In this document: positions 1 to 8,735 of the stretch, one piece after another
Position numbering within the stretch: the first letter of the stretch is position 1
How the letters are laid out: each line of letters opens with the position of its first letter
NCBI RefSeq assembly: GCF_014042355.1
Contig: NZ_JACEZU010000017.1
Coordinates: 24,857-88,856 of the forward strand
Reading direction: 5' to 3'
DNA length: 64,000 nucleotides
DNA from: Rugamonas apoptosis
Lineage (GTDB): Bacteria > Pseudomonadota > Gammaproteobacteria > Burkholderiales > Burkholderiaceae_D
Notes under the pieces: generated by a model
Database searches by the model: none
Seen by the model: only the letters and a program-made list of their open reading frames with translations
What the model was told of the DNA's origin: nothing
Program-made: the position numbers and the translations under genes

Positions 1-1661
1 ACCAGTGGGTGGCGTTCGATCAGCGGCGGGCGCTTGCGCTCAAGAAAGGCCCGGTTCGGGTGTTCCAGGTCGTACAGGAATTCGGCCACATCGTCGTAGC
101 GCCGCAGCGGGTCAGGATGCACGGCCTTCTTGACGGCCTCGTCCACCCACGGCGGCACGTCGCGGTTGTGGCCCGTGGCCGGATCATAGCGCAGCTTGCG
201 CTGGTCGGCGCGGGTGCGGGTTTTCGGCACCTCTACGCCGTACGGCAACGTCCCGGTCAGCATCTGGTAGACGATCACGCCCAGCGCATAGATGTCTGAG
301 CGGGTACTGCCGTCTTCGCCCAGGAAATATTCGGGCGCCGTGCATTGCAGCGCACCGGGCAAGGCACCCTGTTCGGCGGGACCGGCATATTCGCTGATGC
401 CGGCCACGCTGGTGGCGCCGAAATCGATCAGCGTGACCAGGCCCGCGCCATCGATCATGATGTTTTCCGGGCGCAAGTCCTGGTGCAGCATGTCGAGCCG
501 GTGGAAGGCGCGCACTCCTTTCGCCACCTGCCCGACGATGGCGCGCACCACCGGCAAGCCGGGGCGAGGGTGATCCTGCAACCATTGGGCCAGGGTCTGG
601 CCCTCGATGAATTCGGTCAGCAGATACACGAAGTTGCGTGGGCGGCCGGGCGCCACCGGCTTGAGCACGTGCGGGTTGTGGATGCGGCGCGCCACCCATT
701 CCTCCATCAGGAAGCGTTCGACCTGGGCCGGATCGGCCTGTAAATCGACCGAGGGCGCCTTGAGTACCAGCAATTGCCCGCTGTCGGGGTCCTGCGCCAG
801 ATACAGGTGGCTGCGGTGGCTGCCGTGCAGTTCGCGCACGATTTTGTAGCCGTCGAACAACTGGCCCGCTTCCAGCAGGGGCGGGAAGGGCAGCGTGGCG
901 TAGTGGGCCAGCAGTTCGTTGGCGTCAGGGCTGGGCAGCGCGTCGATGCGTACCAGTTGCACGGTCAGGTTATCCGGACTGCCGCGCCGGTAGGCTTCCT
1001 CCACGATGGCTTGCGCGGCCTGCTCCAGCTGCTGCGGTGTGGCAGCGATGGCGGCGGCGACGCAGGCGCCATCGGTGTATTCGTAGACGCCATCCGTGGC
1101 CAGCACGAACAGGTCGCCCGCTTCGATGGCCAGGGTGCGGTAATCGATTTCCAGCTGGCTGTTGACGCCCAGCGCGCGGCTCAGGTAACTCTGCTCGGAC
1201 GACACCTGGATGCGGTGGTCCACCGTCAGTTGTTCCAGCGTGGCGCCATGCAGGCGGTAGATGCGGGTGTCGCCGACATGGAAGAGGTGCGCCGTGGTCG
1301 ACTTGATGACCATGGTGCTCAGCGTGCAGACGTAGCCCTGGTCCTTGTCGAAGCGTCCACGTCCTTGCTGGGTTTGCGCGTAGAGCCAGGAATTGGTGGC
1401 CGCCAGCACACGTTCGGCCGACGTCTTGACGCTCCACGCTTCCGAAGTGCAGTAGTAATCTTCCAGGAAGCCGGTCACGGCGAACTGGCTGGCGATCTGG
1501 CTGACGTCGCTGCCGCTGATGCCGTCGGCCAGCGCGATGGCGATGCCCTTGTGGCCCAGCTGCGCGCCACTGGCCAGGTAGATGCCGTGGAAATCCTGGT
1601 TGAGGTCCTTGCGTCCCTTGCAGGAATACTGGCCGGCGGAAATGGTGAGCTGCTTGGACAT
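1..1661 (-). CDS. Bifunctional PP2C-type phosphatase / Ser-Thr protein kinase (C-terminus beyond window)
   Basis: The minus-strand frame from ATG 1661 stays open to the left edge (553 codons), so the C-terminus is missing. Residues 1 to about 235 read as a PP2C phosphatase (ADGISGSD near residue 45, HVGDTRIYR, ATDGVYE). From about residue 265 a protein kinase follows: HQDLRPEN with catalytic D395 (HQD in place of HRD) and DFG at 413-415. It would add and remove phosphate on Ser/Thr of cytoplasmic targets. It starts 53 bp after the formate/nitrite channel gene on the same strand, so the two are probably one transcript. In related bacteria this fusion often sits with nitrate/nitrite assimilation genes, which suggests control of nitrogen-oxide uptake (inference). 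The domain calls are strong; the target is unknown. Confidence 0.88.
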   Translation of the reverse strand, partial: MSKQLTISAGQYSCKGRKDLNQDFHGIYLASGAQLGHKGIAIALADGISGSDVSQIASQFAVTGFLEDYYCTSEAWSVKTSAERVLAATNSWLYAQTQQGRGRFDKDQGYVCTLSTMVIKSTTAHLFHVGDTRIYRLHGATLEQLTVDHRIQVSSEQSYLSRALGVNSQLEIDYRTLAIEAGDLFVLATDGVYEYTDGACVAAAIAATPQQLEQAAQAIVEEAYRRGSPDNLTVQLVRIDALPSPDANELLAHYATLPFPPLLEAGQLFDGYKIVRELHGSHRSHLYLAQDPDSGQLLVLKAPSVDLQADPAQVERFLMEEWVARRIHNPHVLKPVAPGRPRNFVYLLTEFIEGQTLAQWLQDHPRPGLPVVRAIVGQVAKGVRAFHRLDMLHQDLRPENIMIDGAGLVTLIDFGATSVAGISEYAGPAEQGALPGALQCTAPEYFLGEDGSTRSDIYALGVIVYQMLTGTLPYGVEVPKTRTRADQRKLRYDPATGHNRDVPPWVDEAVKKAVHPDPLRRYDDVAEFLYDLEHPNRAFLERKRPPLIERHPL

Positions 1662-1714
1662 GGATGGGATGCCTGCGGGCGGCCATGCGGCCGGCCCGCA
1701 GGCAGGTGGCAAGC

Positions 1715-2548
1715 TTAGGCCGCCTTCTTGAGCGAGCGCTTGGGCGCGGTTTTGACGTGGGTAGTGTACAGCGTGAGGCCGGTGAAGGACAGGCCGCCCA
1801 CCAGGTTGCCCAGCACGGTGGGGATCTCGTTCCAGATCAGGTAGTCGAGCACGGAGAAGTGGCCGCCCATCAGCATGGCCGATGGGAACAGGAACATGTT
1901 GACCACCGAGTGCTCGAACGCCATGGCGAAGAACAGCATGATCGGCATCCACATGGCGATCACCTTGCCGCTGACGGAGGTGGAGATCATGGCGCCCACC
2001 ACGCCGGTCGACACCATCCAGTTGCACAGCATGCCGCGCACGAACAGGGTCAGCATGCCGTAGGCGCCGAACTTGGCGTAGCCCAGGGTACGCGCCTCAC
2101 CGATGCCGGCGATGGTCATGCCGACCTTGCTCGGTTCGGTCTGGAAGCCGTTGGTGAACACGATGGCCATCAGCACGGCCACCGTCAGGGCGCCGAGGAA
2201 GTTGCCGACGAAGATCACGCCCCAGTGTTTCAGGATGGCGCGCAGGGTGACGCCGGGACGCTTGTCGAGCCAGGCCAGCGGTGTCAGCACCAGCACGCCC
2301 GTCAGCAGGTCGAAGCCCAGCAGGTACAACATGCAGAAGCCGACCGGGAACAGGATCGCGCCGATCAGTGGCACGCCGGTCTGCACCGAGCAGTGGACCG
2401 CGAACACGGCCGACAGCGCCAGGATGGCGCCGGCCATATAAGCCCGGATCAGCGCATCGCGGGTGGCCATATACAGTTTGGACTCGCCCGCATCCACCAT
2501 CTTGGTGACGAACTCCGAAGGTGCCAGGTATGCCATGTTGTTCCCCAT
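1715..2548 (-). CDS. Formate/nitrite transporter (FocA/NirC family) channel
   Basis: A 277-residue inner-membrane protein with six hydrophobic segments and the family pattern PSEFVTKMVDAGESK followed by IRAYMAGAILALSAVFAV. It should conduct small monovalent anions such as nitrite or formate. Two starts are possible. ATG 2548 has no clear ribosome site, whereas ATG 2536 (MAYLAPSEF) is preceded by GGGGA at a usable distance and gives 273 residues, close to relatives. The true start is therefore probably 2536. The kinase/phosphatase gene follows 53 bp downstream. I cannot tell nitrite from formate specificity, but the kinase neighbour favours nitrite. Confidence 0.9.
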   Translation of the reverse strand: MGNNMAYLAPSEFVTKMVDAGESKLYMATRDALIRAYMAGAILALSAVFAVHCSVQTGVPLIGAILFPVGFCMLYLLGFDLLTGVLVLTPLAWLDKRPGVTLRAILKHWGVIFVGNFLGALTVAVLMAIVFTNGFQTEPSKVGMTIAGIGEARTLGYAKFGAYGMLTLFVRGMLCNWMVSTGVVGAMISTSVSGKVIAMWMPIMLFFAMAFEHSVVNMFLFPSAMLMGGHFSVLDYLIWNEIPTVLGNLVGGLSFTGLTLYTTHVKTAPKRSLKKAA

Positions 2549-3069
2549 TCTTAAACTATTGTGTGGTCATTCAAGTGTTTCGCGGTGCTGAAATCACTTC
2601 CTGGTCATCACTAAGCAAGAGCCGGGCCTAATGGAATTGTCGCCATCGCGGGGCGCCGCGATGGTGCGGCCATGCGTGGTCCTGGGGCGGGGGAGTGAGT
2701 TTTGCACCAGGACGGTTCCTGGCGCCTTGTTTTGGTGCGGCCGCCGCCATGCTGGTGTAGACGATGGTGCAGACATCGGTGCTGACATCTCTCGGAAACG
2801 GGGCCGCGCCTATTCAACATGCGAGTCAGAAAACAGGATGGACGAGTGACGAGCGATTTTTATGATGGAACTTGCTATAAGCCGGTAAATCATAAGCCAG
2901 CGCTGGCCAAATAAATCTGAACAACAAGGATAGCTGCCCGATTTTCAGGCACAGTTTTGTTCTTTTCTAATGCAGTCGCTGCAAATATCTGTATGCGAAT
3001 TAATTCGTGGCTTGCATGGTGGAGTGCTGCGTAAGATGCACTCACTGTTCGATCACCACCAAGGAGTCC
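2549..3069. promoter_or_regulatory. Divergent intergenic region between FNT gene and sulfotransferase
   Basis: About 520 bp without a credible gene, between two genes transcribed outwards, so it must hold both promoters. A 9-bp inverted repeat (CCATCGCGG, loop GGCG, CCGCGATGG) lies at 2643-2664. AT-rich stretches around 2860-2900 and 2940-3005 are the likely promoter zone for the rightward gene. I did not find a convincing -35/-10 pair or an FNR box. Confidence 0.4.
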
Positions 3070-4536
3070 ATGATGTTTGCATCGCCCGCAGCAGTTTCTC
3101 CCGTCAACACAGGCCGTCCGCGCCGCGCACGGCTGTCCGCCATGATGCGTACCGCCATGGCTTGCGCTGCCGTGGGCGCTGCGGCAAGCGCCGCGGCGGC
3201 GCCCAGCGTGTACCCGACCGGTGTCACGCGCTATGAGCCGGACCGTGCCTGGAACGGCTACGTCGTCTTCAGCGGCCAGGACAAGAAGACCCATTTGATC
3301 GACATGAATGGCAATGAAGTGCGTCAGTGGCCGCAGGAAGGCTTTCCGCCCGTGCTGCTGGACCCGGCCCTGACCGGCGGCAAGCGCGGCAACGTGCTGC
3401 TGCAACTGTCGAATGCGCCGGGCGCGGCGGCCGGCAATGGCCTGGGTAACAAGGCCATCGGTGAACTGGACTGGAATGGCCATGTCGTGTGGCAGTGGGG
3501 CGAGGGCGGCGCGCAGGAGGCCTACGCGTCGGCGACCGTGCAAAGCGGCGCTGCCCCGGCGGGCGGCGTCAAGCAGCACCACGACTGGCGCCGTCTGCCC
3601 AACGGCAATACCCTGGTGCTGGCCAACCAGGTGCATGCGGTGCCCGGCTTCAAGGCGGCGCAAGTGCTGGATGACGTGATTTATGAAGTCACGCCGAAAG
3701 GCGACGTGGCCTGGAAATGGGTGGCGTCGGACCACCTGGAAGAATTCGGTTTTTCGCCGGAAGCATTGAAACAGGTGCGCGCCGCGCCGCTGCGCAATGG
3801 CGCCAAGGCGGTCGACTACCTGCATATTAATAACATGTCGGTGCTCGGCCCGAATAAGCGCTACGACGCGGGCGATACGCGCTTCCATCCGGATAATGTG
3901 CTGATCGATTCGCGTGAAGCTAACTTTATCGTCATCATCGACAAGACGACCGGCAAGGTGGTGTGGAACCTGGGTCCTGACTATCCCGCCATCGGCGCCA
4001 CCGACGTGCCGCGCCCGGTCGACCAGATCATCGGTCCGCATGACGTGCACCTGATACCGAAAGGCTTGCCCGGCGCCGGCAACATCCTGGTGTTCGATAA
4101 CCAGGGCGAGGCCGGTTATCCGCGCGTCAGCCCCGGCCTGTTCCCCCACTCGCGGGTGCTGGAAATCGATCCGGTCACCAAACAGATCGTGTGGCAATAC
4201 ACGGCGGCCAATTCCGGCCAGACCCTGTGGAGTTTCTACAGTGCGTTCATCAGCAGCGCGCGCCGCCTCCCGAACGGCAACACGCTGGTCGACGAAGGCA
4301 TGAATGGCCGCTTCTTCCAGGTCACGCCGCAGGGCGACATCGTGTGGGAATACGTCAGCCCGTACTACGGCAATTCCGCCGTGGGCGGCGCCGGCGGCAA
4401 GCCGGTGCGCACCAACTGGGTTTACCGCGCGCAGCCCGTGCCGTATGACTGGGCGCCCGAAGGCACGCCGCGTTCGGAACGTGCCGTCGCCGCACGCGGC
4501 GCAGACGACAGTATCAACGTCGCCGACCGGCGCTGA
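3070..4536 (+). CDS. Aryl-sulfate sulfotransferase (ASST family), exported
   Basis: A 488-residue protein starting at ATG 3070, chosen because AAGGAG stands at 3061-3066; an upstream in-frame ATG at 3007 lacks this and adds 21 non-signal-like residues. An N-terminal signal peptide (about residues 15-45, rich in Ala) is followed by the beta-propeller arylsulfotransferase fold: repeated HDWRRLPNGNTLV-type blades, QHHDW at 169-173, GPHDVHL with H324 and H327, and RRLPNGNTLVDEGMNGRFF near the C-terminus. ASST moves sulfate from one phenolic ester to another phenol through a sulfo-histidine in the periplasm. It heads a three-gene cluster with a TonB receptor and a sulfatase, suggesting uptake and breakdown of sulfated aromatics. 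The family call is good; the substrate is unknown. Confidence 0.85.
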   Translation: MMFASPAAVSPVNTGRPRRARLSAMMRTAMACAAVGAAASAAAAPSVYPTGVTRYEPDRAWNGYVVFSGQDKKTHLIDMNGNEVRQWPQEGFPPVLLDPALTGGKRGNVLLQLSNAPGAAAGNGLGNKAIGELDWNGHVVWQWGEGGAQEAYASATVQSGAAPAGGVKQHHDWRRLPNGNTLVLANQVHAVPGFKAAQVLDDVIYEVTPKGDVAWKWVASDHLEEFGFSPEALKQVRAAPLRNGAKAVDYLHINNMSVLGPNKRYDAGDTRFHPDNVLIDSREANFIVIIDKTTGKVVWNLGPDYPAIGATDVPRPVDQIIGPHDVHLIPKGLPGAGNILVFDNQGEAGYPRVSPGLFPHSRVLEIDPVTKQIVWQYTAANSGQTLWSFYSAFISSARRLPNGNTLVDEGMNGRFFQVTPQGDIVWEYVSPYYGNSAVGGAGGKPVRTNWVYRAQPVPYDWAPEGTPRSERAVAARGADDSINVADRR

Positions 4537-4684
4537 CCCGGACCCGCCGCGGGCTTTGCCGCCCGCATTCAATCTGACAAATACCTGGAGGTGGTTTTCG
4601 CGCAGCGGAGGCCGCCGTGCCTGCGGCCAGCCATCGCGCGCCGCAGCGGTACCGCACACACATCAAAAAGCAAAGGGATAAATC

Positions 4685-7078
4685 GTGGTAACTCATAACA
4701 ACAAGGCAGCGCCGATCTTGAAACCGAGCGCCATCGCGTTGGCCGTGCTGGCGCTGGTCCAGCCGGTACAGTCGCATGCGGCTGCCGCCATTGCCACCGC
4801 AGTGGCGGCAGCCGGCGCGGCAGGCAGCGTGGCCGACGACAGTATTGTGGCGAGTGACGCCTCGGCAGGCGGTTCCGCGTCGGTTGGCGCCGCCGGATCC
4901 GCCTACGTCGGCGCAGTGCAAACCGTGCTGGTGACGACCCGCCGCCGTGTGGAAAGTTCGCAAAACGTGCCGACGCCGATGAGCGTGCTGGATGCGGACA
5001 TCCTGGAAGGCAGCGGCACGTATCGCGTGCAAGACTTGCCGCAACTGCTGCCCAGCACCACCGTCAACTATGTGCATGCGCGCCAGATCAGCTTTGCCGT
5101 ACGTGGCCTGGGCAACAACCCGGCCAGCGATGGCCTGGAAGGCAGCGTTGGTATCTACCTCGACAATGTGTACCTGGCCCGTCCCGGCATGGCGGCATTC
5201 GATGCGCTCGACATCCAGCAGCTGGAACTATTGCGCGGTCCGCAAGGCACCTTGTTTGGCAAGAACACCACGGCCGGCGTGCTCAATATCGCCACCAAGA
5301 AGCCGACCTTCGACACGGAACACAGCGCTGAGGTGTCATTCGGCGAGTATGGACACAAGCAGGGCCGCTTGGTCTTGAACGGCGCCCTGAGCGACACCGT
5401 GGCCGGCCGCCTGACGGCATACGCCACCCGCGACGACGGCTATATCACCAACCGCTACAATGGCGGCAAGGTGCAGGGCGGCGACCGCCACGGCATCCGC
5501 GCCCAGGCGCTGGTGGAATCGAGCCGCGACTTCAACCTGCGCGTGGTGGCCGATTATCATGAAGAGGATTCGAACAACGGCACCCTGGTGTTTTACAGCG
5601 CCGGGCCAGGCGGCAAGGCGCTGGCGCAGGCCAGGCTGGTGGGGGCGACGCCGGTCATCGATCCGAACCAGCGCGCGGTCAATCTCGATACCGGTTCGCA
5701 CGTGGCGGTCAGCCAGGGCGGCGCATCGGCGGAGGCCAACTGGACGTTCACGGGCGACGCCAAACTGACGTCGGTGACGGCTTACCGCTACTGGAACTTC
5801 ACGCCGAAAAACGACGATGGCTTGAACGTGCCGGTCACCCTGAATGCCGGCGCGTCGACACGGCACAAGCAGTTCACGCAAGAGCTGCGCTGGGCCACGC
5901 CATCGGGCCAGCCGCTGGAATCCGTCTTCGGCGCGTATTACTACCGCCAGCGCCTGACGGACAATTCGTTCACCGTGAATGGTCCGCTGGCCGACCTGTA
6001 TAACAGCACGCCAACCGGCGCCTGGGCCAACGTCACCAGCAACGCGCCAGCGTGGCTGGACGTCGACAGCACCGCGCTGTTCGCCCAGTCGACCTGGCAT
6101 GCGACGTCGAGGCTGGACGTGACGGCCGGCGCCCGCGTGACGCATGAGGACAAGACCGCCCGCATCACCCGCAACGCGCCGCTCGGTCCAACGGTCAAGG
6201 GGGCCGCGCTGGCGTCGCGCAACGCCCGCTATGGCGCATTCGATTCCGGCGAAATCCACCTGTCGCAGGACAGCCCGACCGCGCTGATCAACGTGGGCTA
6301 CAAAGTCAATCCGGACGTGCTGCTGTATTCCAGCCTGTCGCATGGCGAGAAATCGGGCGGCATCAACCTGTCGGTGCCGGGCGCCGGCGGCGTGGCTTCG
6401 CTATTGGTGGGCGCCGAGCGTGCCAACGCACTCGAAGCGGGCGTGAAGTCGCAGTGGTTCGACAATAACCTGCAATTGAACGGCAACGTGTTCGCCACCG
6501 TCGTGCACGGTTATCAGAGCAATGCCTATGATCCGGTCAGCCGCACGTCCTATCTGACCAATGCCGGCAATGCGCGCACCCGCGGTGTGGAACTGGAACT
6601 GGTGGCGACGCCGGCGCGCGGCCTGACCCTGCGCTCCAACGTGTCGTTCAACGACGTCAGCTACCTGTCGTACACCAACGCACCATGCCCGCCCGAGCGC
6701 AGCGCCACCTTCTGCGACCTGTCCGGCCGCAATGCGCTGGTCAATGCGCCCCGCTGGATCGCCAATGCCAGCGCACAGTATGCGCAGCGCGCCGGGGACG
6801 GCGTGCAGGCTTACGTGAACGCCAATGTGGCTTACCGCAGCGGGACCTACGGCACCCTGGATGCGTCCGACTATTCGAAGATCCCGGGTTACAGCGTCAG
6901 TAATTTCTCGCTCGGCTTGCGCAGCACGCGCGGTTCGGCATGGGATGTGTCGCTGTGGGTAAAGAATGCGTTCGACAAGCAGTACTACACCAGCCTGTGG
7001 AACAGCGCCTTTGGCTCCTATAACGCCGTCATCGGCACACCGCGCACCGTGGGTGTGACGGGCCGCCACGCATTCTGA
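4685..7078 (+). CDS. TonB-dependent outer-membrane receptor
   Basis: A 797-residue protein from a GTG start, with AAAGGGA at 4672-4678 as ribosome site. A signal peptide precedes a plug domain (VLVTTRRRVESSQNVP near residue 80, then LLRGPQGTLFGKNTTAGVLNI) and a 22-strand-type barrel ending in the terminal aromatic GRHAF. It would import a ligand through the outer membrane using TonB energy. It sits 148 bp after the arylsulfotransferase and 10 bp before the sulfatase, so its ligand is probably a sulfated aromatic compound (inference from context). The plug resembles the general siderophore/xenobiotic receptor type rather than SusC; no SusD partner is present. Confidence 0.9.
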   Translation: MVTHNNKAAPILKPSAIALAVLALVQPVQSHAAAAIATAVAAAGAAGSVADDSIVASDASAGGSASVGAAGSAYVGAVQTVLVTTRRRVESSQNVPTPMSVLDADILEGSGTYRVQDLPQLLPSTTVNYVHARQISFAVRGLGNNPASDGLEGSVGIYLDNVYLARPGMAAFDALDIQQLELLRGPQGTLFGKNTTAGVLNIATKKPTFDTEHSAEVSFGEYGHKQGRLVLNGALSDTVAGRLTAYATRDDGYITNRYNGGKVQGGDRHGIRAQALVESSRDFNLRVVADYHEEDSNNGTLVFYSAGPGGKALAQARLVGATPVIDPNQRAVNLDTGSHVAVSQGGASAEANWTFTGDAKLTSVTAYRYWNFTPKNDDGLNVPVTLNAGASTRHKQFTQELRWATPSGQPLESVFGAYYYRQRLTDNSFTVNGPLADLYNSTPTGAWANVTSNAPAWLDVDSTALFAQSTWHATSRLDVTAGARVTHEDKTARITRNAPLGPTVKGAALASRNARYGAFDSGEIHLSQDSPTALINVGYKVNPDVLLYSSLSHGEKSGGINLSVPGAGGVASLLVGAERANALEAGVKSQWFDNNLQLNGNVFATVVHGYQSNAYDPVSRTSYLTNAGNARTRGVELELVATPARGLTLRSNVSFNDVSYLSYTNAPCPPERSATFCDLSGRNALVNAPRWIANASAQYAQRAGDGVQAYVNANVAYRSGTYGTLDASDYSKIPGYSVSNFSLGLRSTRGSAWDVSLWVKNAFDKQYYTSLWNSAFGSYNAVIGTPRTVGVTGRHAF

Positions 7079-7088
7079 GAGGATCAAC

Positions 7089-8534
7089 ATGAGTAAAGTT
7101 AACCGCAAGCGCCGCGCCGTGATTGGCGGCCTGTCGACCCTGGGCCTGGCGTCGCTCGCCGCGCCGGCCGCCCTGGCTGCCGCTGCCGCCGGCGCGAAAA
7201 AGGGCCAGCCCAATATCGTGTTCATCCTGGCCGATGACCTGGGCTGGGGCGACCTGAGTGTGTACGGCCAGACTGATTACCACACGCCCAACCTCGATAA
7301 GCTGGCGGCGCAAGGCTTGCGCCTGACGCAGCATTATTCGAATTCCGCCGTCTGCTCGGCCACCCGCTTTGGCTTGATTACGGGGCGCTACCAGTATCGC
7401 TTGCGCGGCGGGCTGGAAGAACCGATCGCCGGCGCCTCGGACACCATCGGCCTGCCGCCCGAGCATCCGACCCTGCCGTCCTTGCTGAAAAAAGCGGGCT
7501 ACCGCACGGCCCTGATCGGCAAGTGGCACCTGGGATCGCTGCCGACGTTCGGCCCGCTCAAAAGCGGCTACGATTCCTTTTACGGCAACTATGGCGGCGC
7601 GATCGATTACTTCACGCACAAGCCGGGCGTGGGGCCCAACGTGAAGGAAGATTTATACGAAGGCGAAGTGCCGGTCAGCGAAGTCGGGTATTACACCGAC
7701 TTGCTGGGCAAGCGTGCCACGGATTTCATCAACCGGCAAAACGCGGCGCAACCGTTCTTCCTGTCGCTGCACTACACGGCGCCGCACTGGCCGTGGGAGG
7801 GGCCGGGCGATGCGGCCATTTCGCGCAACCTGACGGCGGCCGGCGGTGGCATCTTCCACTACGATGGCGGCAACCTCGCCACCTACGGCAAGATGGTGGA
7901 AGCGCTCGATGCCTCGGTGGGCCGCGTGCTGAGCACCCTGGCGCAGCGGGGGCTGGCCGACAACACCATCGTCGTGTGTTCCAGCGATAACGGCGGCGAG
8001 CGCTTTTCCCGCACCTGGCCCTTCGCGGGACAGAAAACGGAATTGCTGGAAGGCGGCATCCGCGTGCCCGGCATCATCCGCTGGCCAGGCCATATCCAGG
8101 CCGGACAAGTCAGCAGCCAGGTCGCGATCAGCATGGACTGGCTGCCTACTTTGCTGGCGGCAGCGGGCGCGGCGTCCGATCCCGCTTACCCGCCCGACGG
8201 CACCAACCTGTTGCCGGTGCTGCTAGGTGAGCAAAAAACGGTCGAGCGCACCCTGTTCTGGCGCTACAAGGCCAATGAACAGCGCGCGGTACGGGCAGGC
8301 GACTGGAAGTACCTGAAGTTGAATGGCAATGAGTTCCTGTTCGACTTGTCGGCCGACCAGCGCGAGCGGGCCAACCTGGCGCACCGCTATCCGGACAAGC
8401 TGGCGGAGTTGAAGCAGCAGTGGGAACAGTGGAATGCCCGGATGTTGCCGATTACGGCCGACGTGCGGACGCATGGGGTGGATGGCAAGGTGCAGGCGGA
8501 CAAATATAGCCCGCAGGGGAACGGGGATATTTGA
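7089..8534 (+). CDS. Type I sulfatase (arylsulfatase family), probably Tat-exported
   Basis: A 481-residue protein. The N-terminus NRKRRAVIGG followed by an Ala-rich hydrophobic stretch fits a twin-arginine signal. The sulfatase core has the metal-binding LADDLGWGD (D49, D50), the modification motif CSATR with C89 as the residue that would become formylglycine, GKWHLGS, and CSSDNGGE. It hydrolyses sulfate esters using calcium and the formylglycine hydrate. The motif has Ala where many relatives have Pro, a tolerated variant. The gene follows the TonB receptor by 10 bp, and a terminator hairpin follows it, so this is the end of the sulfate-ester operon. No formylglycine-generating enzyme or anaerobic maturase gene is in the window. 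Confidence 0.9.
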   Translation: MSKVNRKRRAVIGGLSTLGLASLAAPAALAAAAAGAKKGQPNIVFILADDLGWGDLSVYGQTDYHTPNLDKLAAQGLRLTQHYSNSAVCSATRFGLITGRYQYRLRGGLEEPIAGASDTIGLPPEHPTLPSLLKKAGYRTALIGKWHLGSLPTFGPLKSGYDSFYGNYGGAIDYFTHKPGVGPNVKEDLYEGEVPVSEVGYYTDLLGKRATDFINRQNAAQPFFLSLHYTAPHWPWEGPGDAAISRNLTAAGGGIFHYDGGNLATYGKMVEALDASVGRVLSTLAQRGLADNTIVVCSSDNGGERFSRTWPFAGQKTELLEGGIRVPGIIRWPGHIQAGQVSSQVAISMDWLPTLLAAAGAASDPAYPPDGTNLLPVLLGEQKTVERTLFWRYKANEQRAVRAGDWKYLKLNGNEFLFDLSADQRERANLAHRYPDKLAELKQQWEQWNARMLPITADVRTHGVDGKVQADKYSPQGNGDI

Positions 8535-8561
8535 TTCGGTTTCGCGGAAGGGGGCCGCACG

Positions 8562-8594
8562 CCTGGCCCGGATCGGCCAGGTGTTGTCTTTTTT
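8562..8594 (+). terminator. Intrinsic terminator of the sulfatase operon
   Basis: Stem CCTGGCC (8562-8568), 6-base loop, GGCCAGG (8575-8581), then a spacer and a run of T at 8589-8594. Confidence 0.75.
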
Positions 8595-8735
8595 GTATAA
8601 TATTAAAAAAAATAAATAAATTTTTACTATTTTGTAGCTTAGAATTTCCGTGTGCTGGTAGCAGCCGGTGTATTCAGGCAAGTCCATCGCCGCGTCAGGT
8701 GGCCACACCTTCCCTTTTTCTTCTACGTCTCCCTC

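Noticed and set aside
970..1686. A 238-residue minus-strand frame in the kinase/phosphatase gene
   Set aside because: It is another frame of the same strand; the true frame from 1661 shows PP2C and kinase motifs and runs off the window.
2890..4659. A 589-residue minus-strand frame covering the arylsulfotransferase gene
   Set aside because: It is an antisense frame in high-GC DNA; the plus-strand frame has a signal peptide, ribosome site and family motifs, while this one has none.
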